Source of the DNA: Lacrimispora indolis DSM 755
Lineage (GTDB): Bacteria; Bacillota; Clostridia; Lachnospirales; Lachnospiraceae
DNA length: 64,000 nt
Assembly (NCBI RefSeq): GCF_000526995.1
Contig: NZ_AZUI01000001.1
Coordinates: 3,886,001-3,950,000 of the forward strand
Direction: 5' to 3'
The position numbers were made by a program, and so were the translations under genes. How positions within the stretch are numbered: position 1 is the first letter of the stretch; each line of letters opens with the position of its first letter. This document shows, piece by piece, positions 7,772 through 15,865 of this stretch. The notes under the pieces were generated by a model. It was not told the origin of the DNA. It did not search any database and saw only the letters and a list, made by a program, of their open reading frames with translations.

Positions 7772-8926
7772 ATGGAATACGGGATTTCTACAAAGTGTTT
7801 ATATGGCAATGGGGAAGGTGTTTCCACGGACAAGTCAGGAGCAATCAGCTTTCCCATTTACCAGACAGCCACCTTTGCCCACAAGGGAATCGGAGAGAGT
7901 ACCGGCTATGATTACAGCCGTTTACAGAACCCGACAAGGGAGCAGTTAGAAAAGGTGGTGGCTTCCCTTGAAAATGGAGTGGATGCCCTGGCTTTTTCCA
8001 GCGGAATGGCGGCGATCACGGCTTTGATGGAGCTGTTTCAGCCGGGGGATCATATTATTACTGACTGTGATTTATATGGCGGCAGCATCCGGCTGTTTGA
8101 TAATATCAGCAAAAAGAACGGGATTCTGATCAGCTCAGTGGACTGTTCCGCCGGAGATTTATCAGAGTTTGAAAGACTTGTAGGGGAAAACACAAAGGCC
8201 ATATTTATCGAGACTCCAACCAATCCCATGATGAATGTCATAGACATTGAAAGACTGGCAGAGGTGGCGAAAAAGAATCACTTGCTTTTGATCGTTGACA
8301 ATACCTTTTTGTCCCCTTATTTTCAAAATCCTTTAAAGCTGGGGGCGGATATTGTGGTACACAGCGGGACTAAATACTTAGGCGGACATAATGATACCAT
8401 TGCAGGCTTTCTGGTCACTTCTTCAGCAAAGATTGCAGAACGGCTGCGGTTTATTATTAAAACAGTAGGCTCCGGCCTGGCTCCCTTTGACAGCTGGCTT
8501 ATATTAAGAGGAATCAAAACCCTTGCCATCCGCATGGAACGGGGCGAAAAGAACGCCAAGAGGCTTGTGGAATGGCTGTATCAGGAAAAGAAGATCACAA
8601 AGGTGTATTACCCCGGACTCCCGGACCATCCCGGATATGAAGTCTGTAAAAAGCAGGCAAGAGGGTTTGGCTGTATGGTCACCTTTGAGGTGGAAACAAA
8701 GGAGCTGGCTCACCGGATTTTAAAGGAGGTAAAGCTCATTCACTTTGCGGAAAGCCTGGGCGGGGTGGAAACGCTGATCACTTACCCCATCACCCAGACT
8801 CATGCCGATGTGCCAAAAGAGGTTCTTGCTGCCAATGGCGTTACCGACAGAATTTTAAGGCTATCGGTGGGAATTGAAGATGCAGAAGATTTGATAGAGG
8901 AATTGGAGCGGATATTTTATGTGTAA
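7772..8926 (+). CDS. Cystathionine gamma-synthase / gamma-lyase family PLP enzyme
   Basis: 384-residue Cys/Met-metabolism PLP enzyme. K201 in VHSGTKYLGGHNDT is the PLP lysine; ETPTNPMMNV and VDNTFLSPY blocks are typical. Family members make cystathionine from O-acylhomoserine and cysteine (MetB) or cleave cystathionine to cysteine (MccB); sequence alone does not decide. Start 7772 is chosen because the GGGG ribosome site is 7 nt away; 7766 is too close. It overlaps patB by 8 nt, so the two are translationally coupled. With PatB downstream, a transsulfuration pair (cysteine to homocysteine) is the simplest reading. Confidence 0.9.
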   Translation: MEYGISTKCLYGNGEGVSTDKSGAISFPIYQTATFAHKGIGESTGYDYSRLQNPTREQLEKVVASLENGVDALAFSSGMAAITALMELFQPGDHIITDCDLYGGSIRLFDNISKKNGILISSVDCSAGDLSEFERLVGENTKAIFIETPTNPMMNVIDIERLAEVAKKNHLLLIVDNTFLSPYFQNPLKLGADIVVHSGTKYLGGHNDTIAGFLVTSSAKIAERLRFIIKTVGSGLAPFDSWLILRGIKTLAIRMERGEKNAKRLVEWLYQEKKITKVYYPGLPDHPGYEVCKKQARGFGCMVTFEVETKELAHRILKEVKLIHFAESLGGVETLITYPITQTHADVPKEVLAANGVTDRILRLSVGIEDAEDLIEELERIFYV

Positions 8927-10103
8927 GAAAACGATCGATTTTAATGAAATCATTGACCGTAAAAATACAAACAGTATTAAGTATGATTTTGCCCTGCGGA
9001 GAGGAAAGCCGGAAAACCTGCTTCCCCTTTGGGTGGCGGATATGGATTTTAAGGTAAGCGAAAAAATTCTGGAAGCCCTTCACGAGAGAGTGGAGCATGG
9101 GATCTTCGGCTACAGTGAGGTCCAGGATGAATACTTTGAGGCAGTCCAGGGCTGGCTGGAAAAAAGGCATCATTGGAAGGTGGAAAGCAGATGGCTGGTC
9201 AAAACGCCTGGGGTCGTATTCGCCTTAGCCATGGCGGTCCAGGCTTTTACAGATCCAGGAGACGGAGTCATGATCCAGAAGCCTGTGTACTATCCTTTCA
9301 GCGAAGTCATTGAAGATAATGACAGGATTATTGTGGACAATACCCTGTATCTTGGAGAAGACGGCAGGTATCATATAGATTTTGAAGATTTTGAACGAAA
9401 AGCGGAGCAATATCATATAAAATTATTTTTATTGTGCAATCCCCATAATCCGGTAGGAAGAGTCTGGACCAGAGAAGAACTGGATCGGCTGGGGGAGATC
9501 TGCATCCGCAGAGACATCATCGTGGTCAGCGATGAGATCCACCAGGATTTTGTGTTTAAGGGAGAACACCTGGTATTTGCAGACTTAAGCGAAGAGCTGA
9601 AAAACAGGACCATTACCTGTACCTCCCCCAGTAAGACCTTTAATCTGGCTGGCTTACAGATTTCCAACATCTTTATTGCCAATCAGCAGTTGAGACGGAG
9701 ATTTCGCAGACAGGTGGGAGCAGCCGGATACAGCCAGCTTAACACCCTGGGCCTGACCGCATGCGAGGCAGCATACCGCTATGGAGAGGACTGGCATGAT
9801 CAGCTCATGGAGTACTTAAGGGCGAACATTTCTTATGTGCGGGAGTTTTTAAAGGAAAGAATACCAGCCATTCAATTCATAGAACCGGAAGGCACTTACC
9901 TGGTGTGGCTGGATTTCCGGGAGCTGGGATTAACGGAAGGAGAAAGGGAAGACCTGATCGTAAAGAAGGCAGGCCTCTGGCTGGACAGCGGCGCCATGTT
10001 CGGTCCGGCAGGAGAGGGATTTGAAAGGATCAACATCGCATGTCCCCGGTCCATTGTGAAACAGGCTATGGAGAGCCTGGAACGGGCCGTAAAGGGGTTG
10101 TAA
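8919..10103 (+). CDS. patB: PatB/MalY-type cystathionine beta-lyase (C-S lyase)
   Basis: 394-residue class I/II aminotransferase-fold enzyme of the MalY/PatB group, which cleaves cystathionine or S-alkyl-cysteines to a thiol, pyruvate and ammonia. PLP lysine K239 in TSPSKTFNLAGLQ, with LLCNPHNPVGRVW and SDEIHQDFVF before it and the C-terminal EPEGTYLVWLD block. ATG overlaps the end of the preceding gene. A bidirectional terminator follows. A decayed paralogue lies at 1441-1887. As a C-S lyase it could also accept S-conjugates handled by the genes at 12.6-24 kb. Confidence 0.9.
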   Translation: MCKKTIDFNEIIDRKNTNSIKYDFALRRGKPENLLPLWVADMDFKVSEKILEALHERVEHGIFGYSEVQDEYFEAVQGWLEKRHHWKVESRWLVKTPGVVFALAMAVQAFTDPGDGVMIQKPVYYPFSEVIEDNDRIIVDNTLYLGEDGRYHIDFEDFERKAEQYHIKLFLLCNPHNPVGRVWTREELDRLGEICIRRDIIVVSDEIHQDFVFKGEHLVFADLSEELKNRTITCTSPSKTFNLAGLQISNIFIANQQLRRRFRRQVGAAGYSQLNTLGLTACEAAYRYGEDWHDQLMEYLRANISYVREFLKERIPAIQFIEPEGTYLVWLDFRELGLTEGEREDLIVKKAGLWLDSGAMFGPAGEGFERINIACPRSIVKQAMESLERAVKGL

Positions 10104-10160
10104 AGAATAGCAGAACAGTTGTTTTGCCAATCACTGTCCTGACTTTGTCTCTGTTATGAA

Positions 10161-10214
10161 AAACGCCGGAAACCTGCAAAAATATGATGTTTTTGCAGGT
10201 TTCCGGCGTTTTTT
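10161..10214. terminator. Bidirectional terminator between patB and rubrerythrin
   Basis: A 22-bp perfect stem (10161-10182 / 10190-10211) with a 7-nt loop, flanked by A and T runs that serve both converging genes. Confidence 0.92.
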
Positions 10215-10232
10215 AGCAGCTTTCAATCCTTT

Positions 10233-10826
10233 TTATTTTCCAAAGGGTGAGTCTTCCCGGCGGACAAAAAATCCCTGGTTATGGCTGCAGACCGGACAGA
10301 CCTGAGGAGCCTTGGCACCTTTGTGGACGTGGCCGCAGTTTAAGCAGATATATTCCGTGGGCGTATCGTTTTCAAACAGCTTGTTGTTTTCAACCAGCTG
10401 GGCATACTGGGCAAAACGCTGGCTGTGCACCTGCTCAATCTCAGCGATCATATAAAAAGAATTTGCAATATGGGAAAATCCCTCCTCCTTGGCTTTGTCA
10501 CCAAAGGATTTGTAAATCGTATCATGCTCAGCAGCCTCATGCTTGGCGGAAAGCTGCAAAAGCTCCAGAATGTTATTGGAATTGTCAATTGGATAATCGG
10601 CGCTTATGAAGATTTCCTGTCCATGGAACTCTCTTAAGTGGTTATAGAATATTTCAGCATGTTCCTTTTCCTGGCTTCCTGTATAATGGAAAAGCCAGTA
10701 TAAAACCTGAAGATTCTGGTTCTTTGACTGGGATGCGGCAAATTCATAACGCCGCCAGGCCTGGCATTCTCCTGCAAAAGCTTTTAAAAGGTTCTCTTTT
10801 GTCATGCTGTCTTTTAGTGTGACCAT
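10233..10826 (-). CDS. rbr: Rubrerythrin
   Basis: 197-residue peroxide-scavenging non-haem iron protein. The N-terminal ferritin-like diiron domain has GECQA, QEKEHAE and EQVHSQRF ligand helices. The C-terminal rubredoxin-like Fe(SCys)4 site is formed by CLNC and CPVC. ATG at 10826 with AGGAGG 8 nt upstream. Reduces H2O2 in anaerobes with electrons passed through the rubredoxin domain. Confidence 0.95.
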   Translation of the reverse strand: MVTLKDSMTKENLLKAFAGECQAWRRYEFAASQSKNQNLQVLYWLFHYTGSQEKEHAEIFYNHLREFHGQEIFISADYPIDNSNNILELLQLSAKHEAAEHDTIYKSFGDKAKEEGFSHIANSFYMIAEIEQVHSQRFAQYAQLVENNKLFENDTPTEYICLNCGHVHKGAKAPQVCPVCSHNQGFFVRREDSPFGK

Positions 10827-10978
10827 TTTTTATTCCTCCTAATTTTGTTTATCATTAGTGTTGCCAGATTTATCCTGATTTATCAGAAAAAAAGGAATAA
10901 ATGGAAAATCCCCCAGGAAAAGCAGTAATACGGGTACAGGCGTAAAGAGAGGATCGATAAAAAAATTGTAAAAAAGTA

Positions 10979-11041
10979 TTGACACATTTCTTTGAGTGTA
11001 TTAATATAATTATAACATATAAACCTATTAAACATATAGGT
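10979..11041 (+). promoter_or_regulatory. cysK promoter and Rrf2-type operator
   Basis: Promoter TTGACA (10979-10984), 17-nt spacer, TAATAT (11002-11007); an alternative TATAAT lies at 11005-11010. The palindrome ACCTAT-N7-ATAGGT (11023-11041) sits just downstream, at or beyond the start of transcription, a repressor position. It matches the ACCTAT-N6-ATAGGT at the rrf2 gene. The remaining 260 nt before cysK hold the leader ORF and terminator listed separately. Confidence 0.65.
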
Positions 11042-11061
11042 AATGAAAAGAGATGGCCCCT

Positions 11062-11157
11062 ATGAAAAGGAAAAAGATAGTAATGGATCATGAATTTTTT
11101 AATAATAGATGTTGTTGTCAGGCTGTATGTATGGATAATAATACGGTTTTGTTGTAA
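11062..11157 (+). CDS. Cysteine-rich leader peptide upstream of cysK
   Basis: A 31-codon ORF ending TAA at 11155-11157, with peptide core NNRCCCQAVCMDNN. Three consecutive TGT codons (11110-11118) and a fourth at 11128-11130 are the key feature; peptides like this act as ribosome-stalling sensors of aminoacyl-tRNA supply. The start is uncertain: 11062 has a weak AAGAG site, while in-frame ATGs also occur at 11053 and 11083. It lies on the cysK transcript, followed by a terminator and then cysK. I infer cysteine-responsive attenuation; a small metal-binding peptide is the alternative. Confidence 0.6.
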   Translation: MKRKKIVMDHEFFNNRCCCQAVCMDNNTVLL

Positions 11158-11254
11158 TGCTTATTATGATACCTGACAGCTTAGGATATGAGAAGTTTTC
11201 ATATTACAAGCGGAATAAAGGAGCAGGTGCCGTAATTGGCGGCTGTTCTTTTTT
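11114..11254 (+). promoter_or_regulatory. Putative cysteine attenuator of cysK
   Basis: Four pairing segments can be drawn by eye. Segment 1, GTTGTCAGG (11114-11122, inside the Cys codons), pairs over 9 bp with segment 2, CCTGACAGC (11172-11180). The terminator is GAGCAGGTGCC (11221-11231) with GGCGGCTGTTC (11238-11248), 10 of 11 positions pairing including two G-U, followed by six T (11249-11254). Segment 2 could instead pair with either terminator arm (ACCTG/CAGGT or GACAGC/GCTGTT). A ribosome stalled on Cys codons would free segment 2 and permit read-through. No folding energies were computed. Confidence 0.6.
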
Positions 11255-11301
11255 ATATTAATCAAACTAATAAATATCATATAAAAACGGAGGTAAAGAA
11301 T

Positions 11302-12234
11302 ATGGGAACAATTAAAGAAAGTGCAGTGGAGCTCATTGGCGGAACACCTATACTTAAATTAAACAGATACAGTGCAAAGGAAGGAATTGAGGGTGTCACC
11401 CTTTTGGCGAAGCTGGAATACTTAAATCCGGCCGGTTCCGTAAAAGACAGGATTGCTCTTGCCATGATCGAGGATGCAGAGGAAAAAGGCATATTAAAGC
11501 CTGGAGCAACCATCATTGAACCCACATCAGGAAATACCGGGATCGGTTTGGCAGCTGTTGCGGCAGCCAAGGGCTACAGGACCATTCTTACACTTCCGGA
11601 TACCATGAGCGTGGAGCGGAGAAACTTATTAAAAGCCTATGGAGCAGAGCTGGAACTGACTGAGGGAGCAAAGGGCATGAAGGGCGCCATTGAAAAAGCC
11701 GAGGAGCTGAAAGCCAGCATACCTGGTTCCTTCATTCTTGGACAGTTTGTAAACCCGGCCAATCCAAAAGTGCACAAGGAAACCACCGGTCCTGAGATCT
11801 GGGAACAGACAGACGGAGATGTGGATATCTTTGTTGCAGGCGTAGGTACAGGCGGAACCATCACAGGTGTGGGTGAATATTTAAAGGGAAAGAAACCGGA
11901 TGTCAGAATCGTAGCCGTAGAGCCGGCAAGCAGCCCGGTGCTTTCCGGAGGAAAGCCAGGTCCTCACAAAATCCAGGGAATCGGCGCAGGCTTTGTTCCT
12001 GAAGTGCTGGATACCGGAATTTACGATGAAATCATTACCATTGAAAACGAGGAAGCATTTAAGGAAGGAAAGGCATTTGCAGTATCAGAAGGAATTCTGG
12101 TAGGGATATCTTCCGGCGCTGCATTAAAGGCAGCAAAACAGCTGGCAGAAAAACCGGAAAACAAGGGAAAAACCATTGTGGTCCTGCTTCCTGACTCCGG
12201 TGACCGGTATCTGTCTACTCCCTTATTCTCATGA
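11302..12234 (+). CDS. cysK: Cysteine synthase (O-acetylserine sulfhydrylase)
   Basis: Fold type II PLP enzyme making L-cysteine from O-acetylserine and sulfide. 310 residues, PLP lysine K48 in [12 protein letters not shown], the [10 protein letters not shown] phosphate/substrate loop, and the [10 protein letters not shown] glycine loop that holds the PLP phosphate. ATG at 11302 with GGAGG at 8 nt; the longer frame from 11236 would begin in the attenuator hairpin and is rejected. Preceded by a promoter with an Rrf2-type palindrome and a Cys-codon leader, so apparently controlled at two levels by cysteine status. Confidence 0.95.
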   Translation: MGTIKESAVELIGGTPILKLNRYSAKEGIEGVTLLAKLEYLNPAGSVKDRIALAMIEDAEEKGILKPGATIIEPTSGNTGIGLAAVAAAKGYRTILTLPDTMSVERRNLLKAYGAELELTEGAKGMKGAIEKAEELKASIPGSFILGQFVNPANPKVHKETTGPEIWEQTDGDVDIFVAGVGTGGTITGVGEYLKGKKPDVRIVAVEPASSPVLSGGKPGPHKIQGIGAGFVPEVLDTGIYDEIITIENEEAFKEGKAFAVSEGILVGISSGAALKAAKQLAEKPENKGKTIVVLLPDSGDRYLSTPLFS

Positions 12235-12310
12235 GGACAATGGGCCTAAGTCAATCAAGCCTGACTTCGCTATAGTATTTCCGTAAATAAAATGACTGGT
12301 GGTTTGGAAA

Positions 12311-12352
12311 ACAGCTGGTTATAAGATAATCTTATTGCCAGCTGTATTTTTT
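12311..12352 (+). terminator. cysK terminator
   Basis: ACAGCTGG/CCAGCTGT outer stem (12311-12318, 12338-12345) and ATAAGAT/ATCTTAT inner stem (12321-12335), followed by ATTTTTTAT. Strong intrinsic terminator separating cysK from the next operon. Confidence 0.85.
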
Positions 12353-12428
12353 ATATATTATGCAAAAACCTATAGGAGTGGTAAGATATCAGCATAAAGA
12401 AACAGGAATGAAGGGAAAGGAGTCAAAG

Positions 12429-12545
12429 ATGTTTCAGATGGATGGAAAGATGGAGCTAATGTGTTGTTGCTGTAAGTGCTTAAGGAATGGTCTTTTTACT
12501 TGTGTCTTAAAACCTGGAACTCCTATGCATGGCGTTAATGCGTAG
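12429..12545 (+). CDS. Cysteine-rich leader peptide of the S-conjugate operon
   Basis: A 38-residue ORF with an excellent ribosome site (GGAAAGGAG, 6 nt before ATG). Its centre reads ELMCCCCKCLRNG (Cys codons from 12462 to 12479, TGT TGT TGC TGT AAG TGC), with another Cys at 12501. The stop lies 3 nt before a terminator hairpin, and the first GST-like gene starts 64 nt later. Sequence and placement mirror the cysK leader although the peptides are otherwise unlike. Read as a cysteine-sensing leader; a Cys-rich metal-binding microprotein is the alternative. Confidence 0.7.
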   Translation: MFQMDGKMELMCCCCKCLRNGLFTCVLKPGTPMHGVNA

Positions 12546-12548
12546 AGA

Positions 12549-12578
12549 AGCGGGTGTCAGAGGACATCTGCTTTTTTT
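12549..12578 (+). terminator. Attenuator terminator before the GST-like operon
   Basis: AGCGGGTGTC / GACATCTGCT, ten consecutive pairs (two G-U), AGAG loop, then seven T. It lies between the Cys-rich ORF and the first structural gene, so transcription of the operon must pass it. I do not see a convincing antiterminator. The region 12353-12428 before the leader shows only a weak promoter candidate (TTGCCA-N15-TATTAT at 12335-12361) and a CCTATAGG at 12369-12376. Confidence 0.8.
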
Positions 12579-12609
12579 GTACTCAAATTTGGGAAAGAAG
12601 GAAGAAAAT

Positions 12610-13599
12610 ATGGCAATAGAAGAGAAATTCGGAAAGGTAGCCACCACAGAAGATACCCATGAAGTATCGGAAACAGGCGCTTTTGTAAGGCAGGATAATC
12701 ATTTTATCACGCCCTTTGGACCGGGAGCAGGAGAGCTTCCTGTGGAAGCAGGGAGATACCGGCTCATATGGACGCCTCTTTGCCCATGGGCCACAAGGCA
12801 GATCATAGCCCTTAAGCTTTTAGGGCTGGAAGATACGATCAGCGCCGGCAAGGTAAGCCCCGTAAGAACTGACAACGGCTGGGAATTCTCCCTTGATGAG
12901 GGCGGTGTTGATCCTGTTCTTAAAATCCGTTATCTTCCGGAGATCTATGCAGCTACTGACCCGGAATATGAAGGAAGGGCAACCGTTCCCACTGTGGTGG
13001 ATTTAAAAACAGGGAAGGTGGTCAACAACGATTACCACCGTTTGACAAATTACTGGGAAACCGTTTGGAAGCCATTCCACAAGCCGGGAGCGCCGGATTT
13101 GTATCCCGAGGACTTAAGGAAGGAAATCGACGAGCTGAATGTGATTTTATTCCACGAGGTAAATAACGGAGTCTACAAGGCAGGTTTTGCCCAGTCCCAG
13201 AAAGAATATGAAGCTGCCTATGATGTGCTGTTTCAAAGGCTTGACTGGCTGGAAGAGCGTCTTTCAAAGGGAAGATATTTATTTGGAGACCGGCTCACCG
13301 ATTCTGATATCCGGTTATACGTGACCCTTGCCAGGTTTGATGTGGCCTACTATTTCAGCCATAAGACAAACAGGAACCGCATTGCGGATTTTGACAATCT
13401 GTGGAATTATGCAAAGGATTTGTATACGATTCCGGCATTTAAAGAAGCCACGGATTTTGACGCAATCAAAAGGGGATATCTCCTGGGAAACCATGGACAT
13501 AACCCATACAACATTCTTCCCCTGGGACCGGATGTTTCCATTTGGGATGAACCGAATAACAGGGACGAAAAATTCGGAAAGAAAAAAGCGGAGTATTGA
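12610..13599 (+). CDS. Glutathionyl-hydroquinone reductase-like protein (Xi-class GST), paralogue 1
   Basis: 329-residue Xi-class GST (YqjG/PcpF/ECM4 type). Characterised members use a catalytic Cys and glutathione to strip thiol conjugates from hydroquinones. Here Cys58 in PLCPWATRQ is the expected nucleophile in the N-terminal thioredoxin fold. GRATVPTVVDLKTGKVVNNDYHRL follows in two blocks, then the all-helical C-terminal domain (FGDRLTDSDIRLYVTLARFD). ATG 12610 has AAGGAAG upstream. First structural gene behind the Cys-rich leader. Most Clostridia lack glutathione, so the thiol partner may be cysteine or another low-molecular thiol. Confidence 0.85.
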   Translation: MAIEEKFGKVATTEDTHEVSETGAFVRQDNHFITPFGPGAGELPVEAGRYRLIWTPLCPWATRQIIALKLLGLEDTISAGKVSPVRTDNGWEFSLDEGGVDPVLKIRYLPEIYAATDPEYEGRATVPTVVDLKTGKVVNNDYHRLTNYWETVWKPFHKPGAPDLYPEDLRKEIDELNVILFHEVNNGVYKAGFAQSQKEYEAAYDVLFQRLDWLEERLSKGRYLFGDRLTDSDIRLYVTLARFDVAYYFSHKTNRNRIADFDNLWNYAKDLYTIPAFKEATDFDAIKRGYLLGNHGHNPYNILPLGPDVSIWDEPNNRDEKFGKKKAEY

Positions 13600-13641
13600 T
13601 TGTTGTTTTAAAGGATTAAATTATGAAAGGTTGGACCGTTC

Positions 13642-14823
13642 ATGTCCCATTCTACGTTTTATCACCAGATTACAGAGACGTTTTATTGGTTTCACCAAAA
13701 CCCTGAGCTCTCTTTTGAAGAATACGAGACAACTCGCCGGATCCGTGAGTTTTTGGAATATCACAAGGTACATATCCTGGACCTGGATTTAAAAACAGGT
13801 TTGGCAGCAGAAATCCAAGGCGCAAACAGCGGGCCGGTCATAGCCCTGCGCTGCGATATTGACGCTCTTCCCGTGCAGGAAGAAACCGGATTGCCTTATG
13901 CCTCTTCCATAGCGGGAAAAATGCACGCCTGCGGCCACGACTTTCATACCGCAGTGATGCTGTATGTGGCAAAAGAATTGCAGGAGGGGCGGGAGCATTT
14001 GCACGGAAGGGTAAAAATCCTGTTTCAGCCTGCAGAGGAATCCTCTGTCGGCGCCCTGGAAGTGATCAAAACAGGAGTGCTTGATGATGTTGACGTGATT
14101 TACGGCCTGCATACCGATATCACTCTCCCTGTAGGAACAGTAGGAATTGTATCCGGAAGCATCACCGCCGCTGTTGACAGATTTACGGTTAAGCTTACTG
14201 GAAAAGGCACTCATGCGGCTCATCCTCAGGACGGAATTGATCCGGTACTTACCGCCTCACAAATTGTGACCCTTGCCCAAAGCATTGTCAGCCGGAATAT
14301 TGATCCATTTTCCCAGGGGCTGATCAGCATAACCCGGGTCACTGCAGGAAATACGTGGAATGTGATTCCCCAGACAGCGGAGCTTGAAGGGACCATACGC
14401 ACCATGGGCAGACATAACCGCCGGCTGATTGAAGAGCGCTTTCGCACCCTGGTTCAGCATGTTGCCCTGTCCCAGGGTGCTGCAGCAGAAATTGACTGGC
14501 TTGCAGGGCCGCCTGCTACAAATAACGTCCAAAGCCTTGAACCTGTGGCCGCTGCTGTTGCAAAAGAACAGGGCTTAAAGGTCAAAACACCTTCGCCGTC
14601 TCTCGGCGGAGAAGACTTTGCCTTTTACCAGGAAAAAGTCCCAGGCTTTTTCATCCGTATAGGTACGGGAGAGTCCTGCCCCAATCACCACCCGAAGTTT
14701 CAGGTTGACACTAACGCATTGGAACCGGCAGTTGATTATTTTGCGGCGCTGGCACAAAAGACTCTTTTAGCCATAAAAAACGGTGAATTGATTCCTGCAA
14801 AGGAGGAGAACTCCGATGATTGA
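13642..14823 (+). CDS. M20D amidohydrolase (N-acyl-amino acid deacylase type)
   Basis: 393-residue dinuclear metallohydrolase of the M20D group, which removes N-acyl groups from amino acids. Metal-binding MHACGHDFHTA, the catalytic Glu in FQPAEESSVGA, and the dimerisation domain with GKGTHAAHPQDG are all present. It overlaps metN by 8 nt. B. subtilis SndA-type M20D enzymes deacetylate N-acetylated S-modified cysteines next to similar transporters, and the context here fits that role (inference). The start at 13642 has a modest AAAGG site. Confidence 0.88.
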   Translation: MSHSTFYHQITETFYWFHQNPELSFEEYETTRRIREFLEYHKVHILDLDLKTGLAAEIQGANSGPVIALRCDIDALPVQEETGLPYASSIAGKMHACGHDFHTAVMLYVAKELQEGREHLHGRVKILFQPAEESSVGALEVIKTGVLDDVDVIYGLHTDITLPVGTVGIVSGSITAAVDRFTVKLTGKGTHAAHPQDGIDPVLTASQIVTLAQSIVSRNIDPFSQGLISITRVTAGNTWNVIPQTAELEGTIRTMGRHNRRLIEERFRTLVQHVALSQGAAAEIDWLAGPPATNNVQSLEPVAAAVAKEQGLKVKTPSPSLGGEDFAFYQEKVPGFFIRIGTGESCPNHHPKFQVDTNALEPAVDYFAALAQKTLLAIKNGELIPAKEENSDD

Positions 14824-15865
14824 AATTCAAAACGTAAGCAAGCGGTTTGATTCTGCATCCGGTGAAGTTGATGCCTTGCGTCAGGTCAGCCTTACGGTTG
14901 AAAAGGGTGATATTTTCGGAGTGGTGGGATTCAGCGGGGCAGGCAAATCAACCCTGGTACGGCTGGTAAACTTACTGGAGCGTCCGTCAGAGGGGAGGGT
15001 GCTGGTAGATGGCATAGACATCACCACCTTATCCAAACAGGATTTGCGCAAGCTGAGAAAAAACATTGGAATGATTTTTCAGCAGTTTAATCTGCTGCAG
15101 TCCAAATCTGTTTTCCAGAATATAGCGGCGCCTCTGGTATTAAACAAAGTGCCAAAAAAAGAAATCGAGAAACGGGTAAATGAGCTTTTGCAGTTTGTTG
15201 AGCTTGAAGATAAAATCTATACCAATGTGTCAAGGCTTTCCGGCGGCCAAAAGCAAAGGGTGGGCATAGCCCGGGCCCTTGCCACCAATCCCAGCATCCT
15301 GCTTTGTGACGAGGCAACAAGTGCTTTGGATCCAAAGACCACTGACTCGATTTTAGAACTTTTAAAAAAGATAAACAGAGAGCTGAACGTGACCATTCTC
15401 CTGATTACCCACGAAATGAACGTCATATGTGATGTTTGCAACAAGGTTGCGGTCATGGATAACGGAAGGGTTCTGGAGCAGGGGACCGTGCTTCAGGTAT
15501 TCGGCAATCCCCAGCATAAAATTACCAGGAGTTTTGTAAAAACCGTGATTAACGACAGCATACCGGAAAGCCTGGTCAGGGAAATACGGAACGATCAGAG
15601 AGAAAACCGGATTTTCCGCCTTCGCTTTCAGGGAAAGACTGCCGGAAAACCGCTGCTTTACCGCATAAGTGCGGAATATCACATGGAAAACAGTATTTTA
15701 TTTGCCACGGTTTGTGAACTTCAGGGAATCGTGTTCAGCGTCATGATTGTGCAGGTGTTCGGCTCAAGGGAAAAGGTTGATGAGGTGCAGAAGTTTATTG
15801 AAGATTCCGGAGTCTATGGGGAAGTCTTGACCTTAACCGGGGAACAGGAGGAGAACAATGATTGA
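14816..15865 (+). CDS. metN: Methionine-type ABC transporter ATP-binding protein
   Basis: 349-residue ABC ATPase: Walker A GFSGAGKST, Q-loop, signature LSGGQKQRVG, Walker B ILLCDEATSALDP, H-loop ITHEM. A C-terminal NIL (ferredoxin-like ligand-sensing) domain from about residue 265 is the mark of MetN, where substrate binding inhibits import. AAAGGAGG upstream of ATG 14816; coupled to the M20 gene before it and metI after it. Cytoplasmic face of the membrane. Confidence 0.93.
   Translation: MIEIQNVSKRFDSASGEVDALRQVSLTVEKGDIFGVVGFSGAGKSTLVRLVNLLERPSEGRVLVDGIDITTLSKQDLRKLRKNIGMIFQQFNLLQSKSVFQNIAAPLVLNKVPKKEIEKRVNELLQFVELEDKIYTNVSRLSGGQKQRVGIARALATNPSILLCDEATSALDPKTTDSILELLKKINRELNVTILLITHEMNVICDVCNKVAVMDNGRVLEQGTVLQVFGNPQHKITRSFVKTVINDSIPESLVREIRNDQRENRIFRLRFQGKTAGKPLLYRISAEYHMENSILFATVCELQGIVFSVMIVQVFGSREKVDEVQKFIEDSGVYGEVLTLTGEQEENND

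Noticed and set aside
11042..11260. Cysteine T-box or S-box riboswitch before cysK
   Set aside because: No TGGN-ACC T-box sequence, specifier stem or S-box core is visible; the Cys-codon ORF plus terminator explains the leader better.
12529..12609. In-frame N-terminal extension of GST-like paralogue 1 from ATG 12529
   Set aside because: It would run through the terminator hairpin, has no ribosome site, and the extension is unlike the paralogues, whose N-termini match a start at 12610.
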